A DNA stretch of 64,000 bases, taken from Coenobita brevimanus. Lineage: Eukaryota > Arthropoda > Malacostraca > Decapoda > Coenobitidae. The notes beneath the pieces are model-generated. The model was not told the origin of the DNA. It made no database searches and saw only the letters and a list, made by a program, of their open reading frames with translations. Positions 47,909-58,413 of the stretch are shown piece by piece; within the stretch, counting starts at the first letter, position 1; every line of letters starts with the position of its first letter. The DNA lies in NCBI GenBank assembly GCA_032717465.1, contig CM064732.1:30660138-30724137 (forward strand), in the 5' to 3' direction. Made by a program: the position numbers and the translations under genes.

Positions 47909-48604
47909 AGGGTAAACTCTCAATTATCTGTTGTTGCAATATCCGGCCCAACGCAACATCTGGTGCTTTGGGCTCGGCTTTATTAAGCCAATATCCGGCA
48001 AAATTATGCAACATTTGGCTCCAAAATGGGAAGTAACCAATGGTTCTGTGCAATATTGGGATGCGAGGCATAGGAGCTACTCGTATGTGGTAGCTAACCG
48101 GCGCACGAGAAAACCCCGCAACTGCCAGCCAATGCAAACACCCACAACATGCCAACCAATCAAAATTCGTTGGAGGAGCAGTCCCCCCTTCCCCGGCACC
48201 GTCAGCACTCCGAGCCTACACTCTGTGTCTCTCATGGATCTCGTTCATTGAAGAAGTATCTATGCACTCTGATCTTGTGACCATGCTGTGGCAAAGCCCT
48301 GGTGCTAAGACTTATTCCTTGATCTCCCATGCCTTGTTTGTTGTTGTTGCAATACTTGTGGCCTCAGTGCTTCGTGTCCTAGTGCTCAGTTGTGATTCTG
48401 AAATTACTGTAAACGTAATTATTTCCACTAGACCACACAGGATTAAATGTACAGAACTGTACTGCATTGGTGCCAACACTTGAGTGCATAGTACACCATG
48501 TACTGTATTACTCTACTGTTACAGTACTGTATTGTATTTTGTTGAATTTTCATCTTTTACTCATGCGAAAGTTTTTAGGAATGAGTCGAGAAAAGCAAGA
48601 CGAA
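47909..48604 (+). mobile_element. pogo/Tigger-like element K1, truncated by B2
   Basis: Starts with AGGGTAAACTCTCAATTATC, nearly the inverse of the right end of K2 at 53964-53985, and has ATATCCGGC close inside. Near 48548-48565 it shares TTTCATCTTTTACTCATG with K2 (53801-53818). The right part is missing and LINE B2 begins at 48605. No transposase ORF is evident. Confidence 0.55.
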
Positions 48605-48867
48605 TAAATCATCATCATTATCATCATCATCATCATCCGGACCTTCTTTCCCATCCTAGGGCAGGGTGAGGAGTAGCAACGTCCAGACAGCCCAAAGTTA
48701 CCCAAAACAATGGGCCATGCTTCCATTTGCTCATCATTCAAGCCCCTAGAATCCTGGCTTTATCGGATGCCCCCAAAACATTCACCACGTTCTGTAGCTT
48801 CACATAAACATATCCGATAGAGTCAATCCGGATCCTGCCATGTTATAAAGGGGTGCCAAATCCCTGA

Positions 48868-49411
48868 TCATGCACTTCTCATAACATTCATCCAGCCAGG
48901 TCGATCTCTTGTCAGTTCCCTAGCCTTACCGACTTCCAAAACTTTCTTCCTCACACACTCATCCACCACATCCCTCCACCTTCTCCTTGTCCTACCTCGC
49001 TTCCTCCCTCCTTCAAATTCGCTCAGATATACCTTTTTCACCGCGGTATTGTTATCCATTCTATCCACATGACCATACCATCTCAGCACACTGTGATTCT
49101 AGTGTCCGCATACTTCTTCACATCTTTCACGAATCACATTATTTCGTATCCTGTCCACCCTCTGTACTCCATATACATTCCTCAGCAGTCCCATCTCCAC
49201 TGCTCTTACTCTTGACTTTTCATTCACGCAACACCATTGTCTCACATCCGTAAGGTAAAGTTGGCACTAACACTCCTTCATGTAAGCCTCGTGCAGCTGC
49301 AAGACTCAAGCCTCTGTTTCTTATCAAGGCCTTTATTGCACCAGCTGCTTTTCTTCCTTGTGTCACTCTACTTCCCACTTGTTTTGCACATTTGCCTCTC
49401 TTTTCTATCAC
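48868..49411 (-). pseudogene. B2 RT thumb and C-terminus
   Basis: 49220-49411 has GRKAAGAIKALIRNRGLSLA and VPTLPYGCETMV. 48868-49089 has LRWYGHVDRMDNNTAVKKVY and then RGRTRRRWRDVVDECV. Two separate frames aligned with the end of B1. Confidence 0.8.
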
Positions 49412-49544
49412 TGTACCCAGGGATTTGAACTCTCACCATTTCCAGTCTCTCTCCATTCACTGTAACATCTCATTGGGAGTCACGTTCTCTCTCAGTATCC
49501 ATCACTTTACTCTTTTCTACATTTACTCTTAAGGCACGACGCTC

Positions 49545-50224
49545 TCAGACATCAGCAAAACACTGTACTAGCCTACCAAGTTCTTGTCCGGTGTTTGCAA
49601 CCAGTACTGCATCATCGGCATACAACAAATTTGAGATATTCCATCCATCACCATTCATTACCAACACCATCCCCTCTCCATTACTCGTGTTTTTACTTCT
49701 CTCATCACCCCATCCATATATATATTGAACAACCATGGGGACATTACATAACCTTGTCGCATGCCTACACTGATCATGAACCATTCACTTATATGCCCAT
49801 TAACCCTTACACAAGCTTCACTACCATCATAAAAACTCTTCATGGCACCTAGCAGCTTACCATCTACACCGTACATGCGCAAAACTTTCCACAATCCTTC
49901 CCTGTCCACTTTGTCATGTGCTTTTTCCAGATCCATGAATGCCATAAACATCTTATGGTCCTTCTCACAAGCCTTCTCTGCTATTTGTCTCACTGCAAAT
50001 ATTTGATCCACATAACCTCTGCCACTCCTAAAGCCACCTTGTTCGTCACTCACTAGGACTTCTGACATCTCTCTTACTTTCTCTGTAATAATTCTTCCAT
50101 ACACCTTCCCTACCACACTCAGTAAACTTATGCCACGATAATTCTTGCACTCACTTTGCTCACCTTTATTTTTGTACAGGGGTACAAACATGTTTTTTTT
50201 TCCACTGTGCTGGCACAGTTTCAC
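49545..50224 (-). pseudogene. B2 reverse transcriptase core
   Basis: Frame 49658-50224 gives NYRGISLLSVVGKVYGRII, SDEQGGFRSGRGYVDQIFAV, motif A FMAFMDLEKAHDKVDREGLW and VGMRQGYVMSPWLFNIYMDG. The next frame (49545-49784) gives SNLLYADDAVLVANTGQ, motif C. Both motifs are intact; a frameshift near 49670 separates them. Confidence 0.85.
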
Positions 50225-50576
50225 TCATCCACGCCTTCTTACATATCTCCAACAAGCACTTCATTCCACTCTCTCCACTACACTTAATCATCTCTGCATA
50301 CACCTCATCAACCCCAGCTGCTTTCCCATTTTTCATCTGCTTCACTACGCTCTTCACCTGTGCGACTATCACGTCTCCTGGCACAGCCTTCCTTCTCTGC
50401 ACACCCCCAAAACCAATCATTTTTACAGCTGCTCTGCTCTCTCTATTCTCATTCATCAGGCTTTCAAAATATTCTTTCCATCTGGTCCTTACTTCATCCC
50501 CATGGGTTAATAATCTACCACCTACATCCTTCACGCCATCACATTTCTTTCCATTTTCACTTCTACATTTCCGCAC
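50166..50576 (-). pseudogene. B2 EN-RT linker
   Basis: Reads EVRTRWKEYFESLMNENRES, QVKSVVKQMKNGKAAGVDEV and ETVPAQWKKKHV. This is the conserved entrance to the RT (GKAxGxDxVxxE). The 71-codon frame at 21317-21532 is the B1 equivalent. Confidence 0.8.
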
Positions 50577-50903
50577 CTCGTTCCAGAATAACTTCCTATT
50601 TTCAGAATAGTTTGCATTTTTTTTCTTCCTAGACCATCACTTACCTCCTTCTTTTTTTCCTCTTCACTAGTCTCTTTACTTCTTGCTCTCAATGTGTTCA
50701 GTTCTTATTTCAACTGAACCCCTGTCCTGTAATCACTTTAGCCACTTCTTCCTATTTTCCTCCACTGCTTTCTTAACCTCATCATCTCACCATACTAAAC
50801 CTTTCTTCTTTGTTGTTACTCTTATCTCACCACACACCACTTTAGCGTTCCTAACTAAGCAATCCCTATTTGCATTCCACAGGTTGTCCAGATCTATTTA
50901 ATT

Positions 50904-51850
50904 CTAATTCACTGATTTTAACTCCTCCCCTACTTTGGTCCTGTAATCATCTGCCATTTCTTTGATCCTCAGCTTCTCAAATTTCAGTCTTTCTCTCTGA
51001 CTGCTCCTCTCTCTCCTGATCCACCTCACTCCTTTCAGCTTGGTTTTGCATACCACAATCATATGATCTGACAGACCTCCACATCGTTCTCTCATGCCCC
51101 TCGTATCAGCAGCCATTCCCAGCATCGACCTCTCTACAAGCACGTAATCAATCAGGGTTCTTTCAATACGATCCCTGTTCCCTCTATACAATGTATATTT
51201 ATGTGCATCTTTGTGTTTGAAGTACGAGTAACAAATGCACAACTTCTTCCCCTGACACATGTCCTGTAGTTGCTTTCCATTATCATTTTCTTCTGGTACT
51301 CCATTACAACCCATTATGTTATCCTCAGGACCAGTGCCTACTCTTCCATTCATATCACCCATTCACTTTATAGCTCCTGGGCATTTCTCCCACTACTTCA
51401 CATAGCTCATCCCAAAACCTGTCTTTCTCACTCCTGTCCTCACACTGTGCATATGCTCGATCACCGCCACTTTCAGCTTCTCAGACTTGAACTTGACATT
51501 CATACACCTCGAGCTGACACATTTGTAGTCTCTCCTTCCACCCTGCCACATCTCATTCATCAACAAAGGAACTCCTTCCTTCCATCTTCCTCGCCCATTC
51601 ACGCCCGAGCTTACAAATTTCACACCCTTCCACTCCTCCACTTCACAGCCTTTCATCTTCGCTTCACACAATACCATCACGGCATATCTCGCACTCATGA
51701 ACGCATTTACCACTTCCATCCTCTTGCTCTCCTCATTCACACCTTTCACATTCCACATGGCCACGCGAATCTGCCCATTTGGTTGGGGCCCTGTGCAGGT
51801 ATTGGTCCCTCCGAGGCTTTCTGAAACGACTGCCATGATTAAGTGATTTT
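50904..51850 (-). pseudogene. B2 APE-type endonuclease
   Basis: The N-terminal part (51393-51914) reads RVAMWNVKGVNEESKRMEVV and VMVLCEAKMKG, with the catalytic Asn of the first motif and Glu of the second. The C-terminal part (50904-51362) begins MGDMNGRVGTGPEDNIMGCNG-like sequence with the D-N motif, then TLIDYVLVERS and GLSDHMIVV (SDH motif). A frameshift near 51380 separates the parts. All named catalytic motifs are still encoded. Start residue is uncertain; ATG at about 51835 (MAVVSESLGG) is plausible. Confidence 0.8.
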
Positions 51851-51918
51851 GGATAAGGGAATCTGGGGGACACTTAATCCTGCCAAAAACCCAGGATATA
51901 TGGTTACCTAGCATATTA

Positions 51919-51947
51919 AATGGTTTCCTGGGTACAGGAAACCATTT
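51919..51947 (-). promoter_or_regulatory. LINE B2 leader hairpin
   Basis: AAATGGTTTCCTG and CAGGAAACCATTT flank a 2-3-bp loop, just upstream of the endonuclease frame on the minus strand. The same hairpin and about 50 bp of surroundings occur at 36915-36985. Confidence 0.6.
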
Positions 51948-52114
51948 GGCTTGTCACTCAGTGTAATCATATGGCATCTCGACCTTGAGAAAAAAGGCAT
52001 GCTCTTCATCAGCACGTGTGTGGTACCCGTACGGTTTTCTGTCTAACCAACCGACTCTACCAACGAGCTTGCAGTATCTTACGGTATGTTGGCATGTCCA
52101 TTCTGTTAATGTTA

Positions 52115-52143
52115 TGAACATACACACTTTCATGCACACGTAC

Positions 52144-52193
<50 letters not shown>

Positions 52194-52508
52194 TATTTTA
52201 TTTTTTGTATTTTTATTTTTTATTTTTTTATTTTTTTTATTTTTAACCTTATATGACTTATAATAAAAAAATACCTAATGTAAATACCCTAAAACTAACC
52301 ACCTAACAGACAAATCGCTAATTTAGTATAGGTTAGCGATTTGTCTGTTAGGTGGTTAGTTTTAGGGTATTTAGATTAGGTATTTTTTATTTATAAGTCA
52401 TATAAGGTTAAAAATAAAAAATTAAAAAAAAATAAAAATACAGAAAAAAAATAAAAATTATTATATACTGTATATGTACGTGTGCATGAAAGTGTGTATG
52501 TTCATATG
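52115..52508. repeat. long foldback (inverted repeat) with 11-bp loop
   Basis: Left arm 52242-52321 and right arm 52333-52411 are inverse copies with only about three mismatches in 79 bp. The loop is 52322-52332. Outside this core the arms continue through T-rich/A-rich DNA and (AT)n to a further inverted pair around GAACATACACAC (52115) and GTGTGTATGTTC (52491-52502). The right arm has a much shorter (AT)n tract. No ORF in the core. Confidence 0.9.
52145..52188. repeat. (AT)n microsatellite in the left foldback arm
   Basis: About 44 bp of (AT)n, nearly absent at the mirrored position of the right arm, so it expanded or contracted after the inversion arose. Confidence 0.9.
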
Positions 52509-52689
52509 CATGGATGTGTGTATGTATGTATATATATATGTTCGTAAATATATGTATATATGTGTCAATGTATATACATATATATATTTTTGCCTTAATG
52601 ACCAGGGGCTCCGGCCCCAATGGTCGATAGGCAAAAAAAAAAAAAAAAAAAAAAAAAAAGTTAATGTTACTTATAAAAACATGGAAAGA

Positions 52690-53480
52690 TAAAGTAAAGA
52701 AATTTTGAGCATTTATTGGTGAACTGATGATTTGGAAAGTAGTGTTGAACAGAAGAATTATCATGTCTCCCTCTCTCACAGTTATGCAAACGACCGCGGC
52801 CCACCAATTTATTCCTTACCTGACTGCCGTTACTCCACCTCTCACTCGCCACTCAGCTGTTTTGCAGATAATACAGTAAGTACAAGTGGGGTTGGTGGAG
52901 GATTGGTGCCCCTCCCTGTAAAACAATTAACTCTAAGCCCTTGACCACCCCGTTTGGGATACATGGCGTCTGGCAATGGATGGATGGACGTATTAACTGC
53001 ATGGAAAAATAAACTAAAGAAATACATCTTGGCCATTTATTGGTAAACTGATGATTAGGAAAGGTGAGTTGTACAGTAAAATTATCACGACTTCCCTGCT
53101 CACAGTTATGCATAGGGCCACGGCCTGCCTATTTCTTCGTTGCTTGGCTGCTGTACTCCACCCCCTTACTCGCCACGCAGCTGCTTTGCAGGTAATACAG
53201 TAAGTACGTTCGAATTGAAAGCACAGTAATTTTATCCAGCAAAGCAAACTTTCATTTCTGTCAGCTAGATTTTATCTTCCCTGCCAGTGCAAATGCATTC
53301 TAAGATGATGTTACTATCATCTTAAATCGCGTTTGAGGAATAAATTGGTGGGCCACGGTCACACGCAACTGAGCAAGGGAGTCATGGTAAATTTACTGTA
53401 CAGTACAACACTTCTTTCCTGATCACTAGTTCACCAATAAATGCTCAAAATTTATATCTTGAGTTTATTTTTCCTTGTTT
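52690..53480. repeat. three copies of a ~200-bp repeat L, one inverted
   Basis: Copies at 52690-52882 (+), 53005-53207 (+) and 53325-53480 (-). Shared blocks are CATTTATTGGTRAACTGATGA, CTCACAGTTATGCA and GCAGRTAATACAGTAAGTA. In the third copy the first block appears inverted (CACTAGTTCACCAATAAATG). No coding potential. Confidence 0.75.
52894..52990 (+). mobile_element. LINE 3'-end fragment with (ATGG)n tail
   Basis: GGTGCCCCTCCCTGTAAAAC, GACCACCCCGTTTGGGAT and GGCGTCTGGCAATGGATGGA follow the 3' end of the composite element at 36766-36985 and of family C, but the tail is (ATGG)n instead of (GATA)n. It lies between two copies of repeat L. Confidence 0.7.
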
Positions 53481-53699
53481 TATGAATAAAATAATGTTTA
53501 TCAAAATGAATTTACTGTGTGTATTGTGCACTCCTGCAAGATGCTGCGGTTATGTGTGTTACGTCTACAGGGTGTGTTTAAAAGGAGGTTATGTATGAAA
53601 TGGAATTATTTGTGTGGCCCTGGATACGAGTGGTATTGTATATACTGCAGCAATATAGCCTATACAGTATAGAAGAGTATAAATCAGATGTATGGGAAA

Positions 53700-53981
53700 A
53701 ATAAGTAACTGGAATGGTATTTTCCCCAAGCTTCCCAGTTAACTGTGATTGTACTGTACATTATTACTGTACTGAATCAGTATTGTATTTTATGCTTAGC
53801 TTTCATCTTTTACTCATGGGAAAGTGTTTAGGATATAAGGTAGAGACGGAAAGTAACACAATATCCCACTCGATGCTGAATGTTGAGCCATTGGGGAGGG
53901 AGGGATACAATGAAATATCCGGCATTTTGCATTAAGCTGCGTAGGGCATGGCTGAATTATAATGGATAATTGAGAGTTCCC

Positions 53982-53985
<4 letters not shown>
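53700..53985 (+). mobile_element. pogo/Tigger-like element K2, right part
   Basis: Ends GGATAATTGAGAGTTCCCTG (53964-53983), the inverse of the K1 left end, and carries the internal block shared with K1. It stops at an (AT)n microsatellite. Its left end was not found. Confidence 0.5.

Positions 53986-54053
<68 letters not shown>
53986..54053. repeat. (AT)n microsatellite, left of C4
   Basis: Uninterrupted (AT)n of about 68 bp abutting both the K2 end and the C4 start. Confidence 0.95.
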
Positions 54054-54054
<1 letters not shown>

Positions 54055-54056
<2 letters not shown>

Positions 54057-55707
54057 TACTGAGGAGATGGAAAGAGCACTTTGAGGATTTGTTGAATGTG
54101 GAGAGTGAGAACAGTGCGAGTATAAGTGGTTGGGGAATGGCTGGGAGAAGAAGAGATGAGAGGAGGGAGGAAGAGATCAGTAGGGAGGAAGTAGTGGAAG
54201 CGATGAAGAATATTAAGTTGGGAAAGGCCCCAGGAATTGATGGAGTGTGTGGTGAAATGCTTAGGTATGGGGGTGAGATTGTTGTGGAGTGGATATGGAA
54301 GTTGTGTAGATTGGCTTGGGAAGAGGGAAGGGTTCCAGAGGACTGGAAATCAGGTATAATTGTTCCTTTATACAAAGGAAAAGGAGAGAGAGAAGTATGT
54401 GGTAACCATAGGGGTATTTGCCTACTTAGTGTGACTGGTAAAATATATGGTAGAATACTCACTGATAGGGTTAGGCATATGACAGAGGAGCTAGTTGGAG
54501 AAGAACAAGGGGGATTTAGGAAGGGAAAAGTGTATGTAGATCAGATATTTGTTCTAAGATGTTTAGTGGAGAAGTATCCAGAGAAGGGAAGGAAAGTGTA
54601 TGCTGCCTTCATGGACTTGGAGAAAGCTTATGACAGAATAGATAGGCAAGGTATGTGGAAGGTATTAAGAATATATGGAGTGGAGGGGAAATTGTTGAGT
54701 GCTGTGAAGAGTATGTACGAGGGAGCTAGGGCTACGGTGCAAATGGATGGTGAGCTGAGTGAGTTCTTTGATCTCAATGTGGGACTGAAACAGGGTTGTG
54801 TGATGTCTCCATGGCTGTTTAATATATACATGGATGGGGTTGTAAAGGAGGTGCAGGGTAGGGCAGTGGATGTGGGGGTGGCTCTAATGAATGAGGGTGA
54901 GATTTGGAAGCTTCCGGTGTTGCTGTTTGCTGATGATACAGTGCTGTTGAGTGAAGATGAATGGGAGTTGCAAGGTTTGGTGAATGAATTTGGGACAGTG
55001 TGTAGGAGGAGGAATCTGAAAGTTAATGTAAACAAAAGTAAAGTTATGGTGTTTGAGAGGAATGAAGTCACAGAGTGTGCAGTGAGGTTGGATGGTGAGA
55101 ATATGGAGAATGTGAGTGCATTCAAGTACTTGGGTAGTGTGATGAGTAAGGATGGAAATTTGGGGGATGAAGTGCGTGAAAGGGTACAGCAGGGAAGGAA
55201 GGTTGTTACACTGAGAGCAGTGATGAGAAATTGGGAGGTGAGTATGGAAGTTAAGAAGTCACTGCATGATAGTATTGTGATCCCTACCCTGACGTATGGA
55301 AGCGAGGCATGGACCTTACAAGAGGGGAACAAGTCAAGAGTGAGAGCAATGGAAATGAGTTACTTGAGAGGAGCATGTGGAGTGACGTGGAGGGACAGGT
55401 TGACGAATGAAAAAGTGAAGGAACGCTGTGGGGTGGATGTGGATGTGGTTGAGAAGATTAGGAGAAATACACTGAGGTGGTTTGGACATGTGGAGAGAAT
55501 GGAGAATGAAAGACTGACTAAGAGGGTGTATGTGGGTGAGGTGGGGGGAGAGGGAGAAGTAGACCGAGGATGAGGTGGAGGGATGGAGTTGAGAGTTATA
55601 TGGGGGACGGGGGGTGAGTTGGGGGGAGGGTAGTCAATTGGTGGGTGACAGAGCGACTTGGAGGCGTTTTGTCTGCGGCCACCCCTTGCGGGATTAGGGC
55701 GTCGGGC

Positions 55708-55710
<3 letters not shown>
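54055..55710 (+). mobile_element. LINE copy C4, enclosed by (AT)n tracts
   Basis: A plus-strand 5'-truncated LINE beginning in the EN-RT linker (RRWKEHFEDLLNV). The terminus reads GGCGTCGGGCTATAAATATA and then (AT)n, where other family C copies have (GATA)n. (AT)n lies at both ends, so it either inserted in an (AT)n array or its own tail mutated to (AT)n. It is the best-preserved family C copy. Confidence 0.85.
54062..55573 (+). pseudogene. C4 reverse transcriptase, ~500 codons open
   Basis: An open frame from the 5' truncation to 55573. Numbered from 54089: KAPGIDGVCGEML near residue 46, EDWKSGIIVPLYKGKG near 85, motif A YAAFMDLEKAYDRIDRQG with Asp176, VGLKQGCVMSPWLFNIYMDG, motif C LLFADDTVLLSEDE (FADD 280-283), NVNKSKVMVF, FKYLGSVMSKDGN, SLHDSIVIPTLTYGSEAW and LRWFGHVERMENERLTKRV. 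A frameshift at about 55557 in the RGRPRxRWRDGVE block ends the frame; the true C-terminus continues in another frame to about 55710. The RT catalytic set is complete. No in-frame start codon belongs to it because the 5' end is truncated. Confidence 0.9.

Positions 55711-55778
<68 letters not shown>
55711..55778. repeat. (AT)n microsatellite between C4 and SINE 2
   Basis: Uninterrupted (AT)n of about 68 bp. Confidence 0.95.
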
Positions 55779-55780
<2 letters not shown>

Positions 55781-56123
55781 TCACCAGCCTTTTGAGTGTC
55801 CGCTGCAGGACCGGCCTATCCCTACCGAAATAGGGACGATACAGCCAATGGATCTCTACCAAGTGGGTTAGGCTGTCTAGTAGAGGGTGAGAAGTGCTTG
55901 TAAGTGTAATTGTTGTGTTGGAGTGGCTTTGGATGTATGTGTAGTCTGTCGCCCACGCAAGGCGACTGGATGAAAGCATACTTTATAGTATGCGACACTT
56001 GTTCAACCACAGCACCGCCAAGGCAGTACGTGGCCAGAAGAACGCTCCCAAAGTTTATTACCCTGGCGGGGCGCGAACCCTCGTTCTTCAGTGTACGAAA
56101 ACGCACACTTTACCACAGAGGCT

Positions 56124-56127
<4 letters not shown>
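55779..56127 (-). mobile_element. tRNA-derived SINE candidate 2, enclosed by (AT)n
   Basis: On the minus strand, starting at about 56127, CTCTGTGGTAAAGTGTG resembles an A box and GGGTTCGCGCC (B box) follows about 35 bp later, then roughly 270 bp of body. (AT)n microsatellites lie directly at both ends. No protein coding is evident. Confidence 0.65.
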
Positions 56128-56201
<74 letters not shown>

Positions 56202-56212
56202 TATATATACTT
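56128..56212. repeat. (AT)n microsatellite
   Basis: (AT)n with one C interruption, followed by TATC units. Confidence 0.95.
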
Positions 56213-56757
56213 ATCTATCTATCTATATACGAACACTGATGGTTAGTCTGTCACTCCAACAAAGAATTGTTACCTCCACCAACGATGTTGGACGTAAGTT
56301 ACGTATTTACCTGTGTTTATGTCTGTGAACAAAATAACTTTAAAAGTTTGGTCGGATTTTAGTAACAGCTGGCGGATAGGTAGGCAGTTTGTCAAGAAAG
56401 AGTTGATAGTATTCTGAGGTGGATTCTTATCAAGATTCCAATGCAAGGATAAATGATTGTATTGGCGTTAGAACGTATTCGCTATCTGTATGTGGGACCG
56501 TTAAAGTGTTTCGTCTGATAGACAAGCAAAAGTAAGGAGTAAATTGCTCGTGTAAATGTTATTGTTGGCTGAGGTATCCGTTCTCTGAATGCCTTCTTCT
56601 TTTTTTTTTTTTTCTTTTTTTTTTTTTTGATAGTGTTGTTATCAACATACCTTTCTCATCTTTTCAGCTTAAGGGAAGACTTTTAAAAGTTGGAAGGCTT
56701 CTGTTGACTAATACAGCCTCGTGGCAGTCTAACCAATCCATGCAGCCCAAGAACATT

Positions 56758-57291
56758 TTTACCAGCCGCAATAGCGAAGCTGCTATTGTTTTCAATTTGT
56801 CTGTGTGTCTGTGTGTGTGTGTGTGTGTGTGTCTGTTAGCACGATGACTTCGCAGCCGATCAAGATATCATCACAAAATTTTACAGTTGTGTAGCAAGGG
56901 AGAAAAATCGATCACGAGTTCAAAACTGGTGAAAGTAGGTCAAGGTCTGTGTGTCTGTTACCACGATAACTTCGCAACCGCTCAAGGCTTCATCACAAAA
57001 CTTTATAGGTGTGTAGTAGGGATGAACATATACGAATATTGTCTTCAGTTTGTCTGTCTGTGTCTGTGTGTCTGTTAGTACGATAACTTCGCAGCCACCC
57101 AAGATATCATCACAAAATTTTACAGTTTTTTAGCAGGGATGAAAATCTCCTACGAGTTCGAAATTGATGAGAGTAGATCAAGGTCAAGGTCATATTCCAA
57201 GCCGGGCTGGATATGTGTCGTCTCGCGGCTGGTGTGATTAGCCCATTGGGGGGAGCCAGGGGCCTCTTTTTTTTTTTTTTTTTTTTTTTCA
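56758..57291 (+). mobile_element. element H, copy 2
   Basis: Starts TTTACCAGCCGCAATAGCGA; three tandem units with GTTAGYACGATRACTTCGCA-type blocks at 56835, 56957 and 57073 (periods 122 and 116). Ends CTCGCGGCTGGTGTGATTAG and a T-run. The first ACCAGCCGC and last GCGGCTGGT are exact inverses. Confidence 0.7.
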
Positions 57292-57299
57292 TTCTCCTT

Positions 57300-57900
57300 A
57301 CATACAGTACAGCCGATTTGGTGCAACCTAAGGCCACATTAAAAAAAATACTTGTTTAGCATGCGGCCACTTCATGTTTTTTTTTTTTTTCGTGGCCGGG
57401 CATGAGTTTTACTTTATTTATTTTCTGGTATAGCAGTATATATATGGGAAATATATCTGTGGTGTATATTCATAGACATATGGTATGGTAGAGATGTATA
57501 AAAGGCCATAGAAACCGTGTATGAAGCTAAGAAGAGACGAAAACAGCATGAACATCGTGTTGAATCCTTTGTTTGAAATCATTTTGCCATATTTTAAAGT
57601 TTTTTTTTTTTTTTTTTTTAATGAGGGTCAGGGTCATTTTCACGGTCGGGCAGGGACGCTAAACAATTTTTATTATTATTATTTTTTTTGATCTGGCCCG
57701 ATACAGTCCCTTTGGTAAAGAAGGGGTTAATGAATGGTACTGTGCATCCAATCTCTTCACCTCGAAAATTTCTAAAACGTTGAATAAATTATTTTGCCTA
57801 GATAAAAGAGTAAAATGCAAAATACGTTAGGATAGTTAACAGAAAAAAAAAAAGAAAAAAAAGAGGTCCAGTGGGTGAAAGTCAACAGGTGTGCAGGTTT
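57300..57900. other. no gene recognised
   Basis: AT-rich DNA with T- and A-runs between two H copies. Confidence 0.4.
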
Positions 57901-57902
57901 GT

Positions 57903-57937
57903 TGCCAGCCGTGATAGCGAAGCTGGTGTTGTTTTCA

Positions 57938-57984
<47 letters not shown>

Positions 57985-58413
57985 GCACGACAACTTCTCT
58001 ACCGGTCAAGATATAATCACAAAATTTTACAGATGTGTAGTTGGGAAAAAAATCGACCAGGAGTTCGAAATTGGTGAAAGTAGGTCAAGGTCTGTGTGTC
58101 TGTTGCCACTATAACTTCGCAACCGCTCAAGATATGATCACAAAATTTTACAGGTGTACTGTTCATTAGGGATGAAAATCTACGAGTTTGGAATTGGTGA
58201 AAGTAGGTCAAGCTCTGTGTGTTTGTTACCACGATAACTTCGCAACCGCTCCAGACATCACAAAATTTTACAGGTGTGTTGTAAGGGTGAAAGTCTCCTA
58301 CGAGCTCGAAATTGGTGAAAGTAGATCAAGGTTAACGTCATATTCCAAACCACGCTAGATATACAATATATATCGGCTCACACTGGTGTGATTCCCCCAT
58401 TAGGGGACCTTTA
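57903..58413 (+). mobile_element. element H, copy 3
   Basis: Starts GCCAGCCGTGATAGCGAAGC, then (GT)n at 57941-57981 and three units at 57981, 58102 and 58226 (periods 121 and 124). Ends GGCTCACACTGGTGTGATTC with a CCCCCATTAGGGG palindrome. Confidence 0.7.

Larger units (their letters stand above)
48605..51960 (-). mobile_element. LINE copy B2, nearly full length
   Basis: A minus-strand LINE of about 3.35 kb, with (GAT)n tail (ATC units at 48609-48638). From 5': a leader with a 13-bp-stem hairpin (51919-51947), the endonuclease (50904-51850), the EN-RT linker (50166-50576), RT (49545-50224) and C-terminus (48868-49411). It is broken by frameshifts but keeps all domains. B1 is a shorter copy of the same family. 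Confidence 0.85.

Noticed and set aside
47909..53985. A single 6-kb Tigger element with B2 inside
   Set aside because: An internal block shared by the two ends is in direct orientation, so two copies are more likely.
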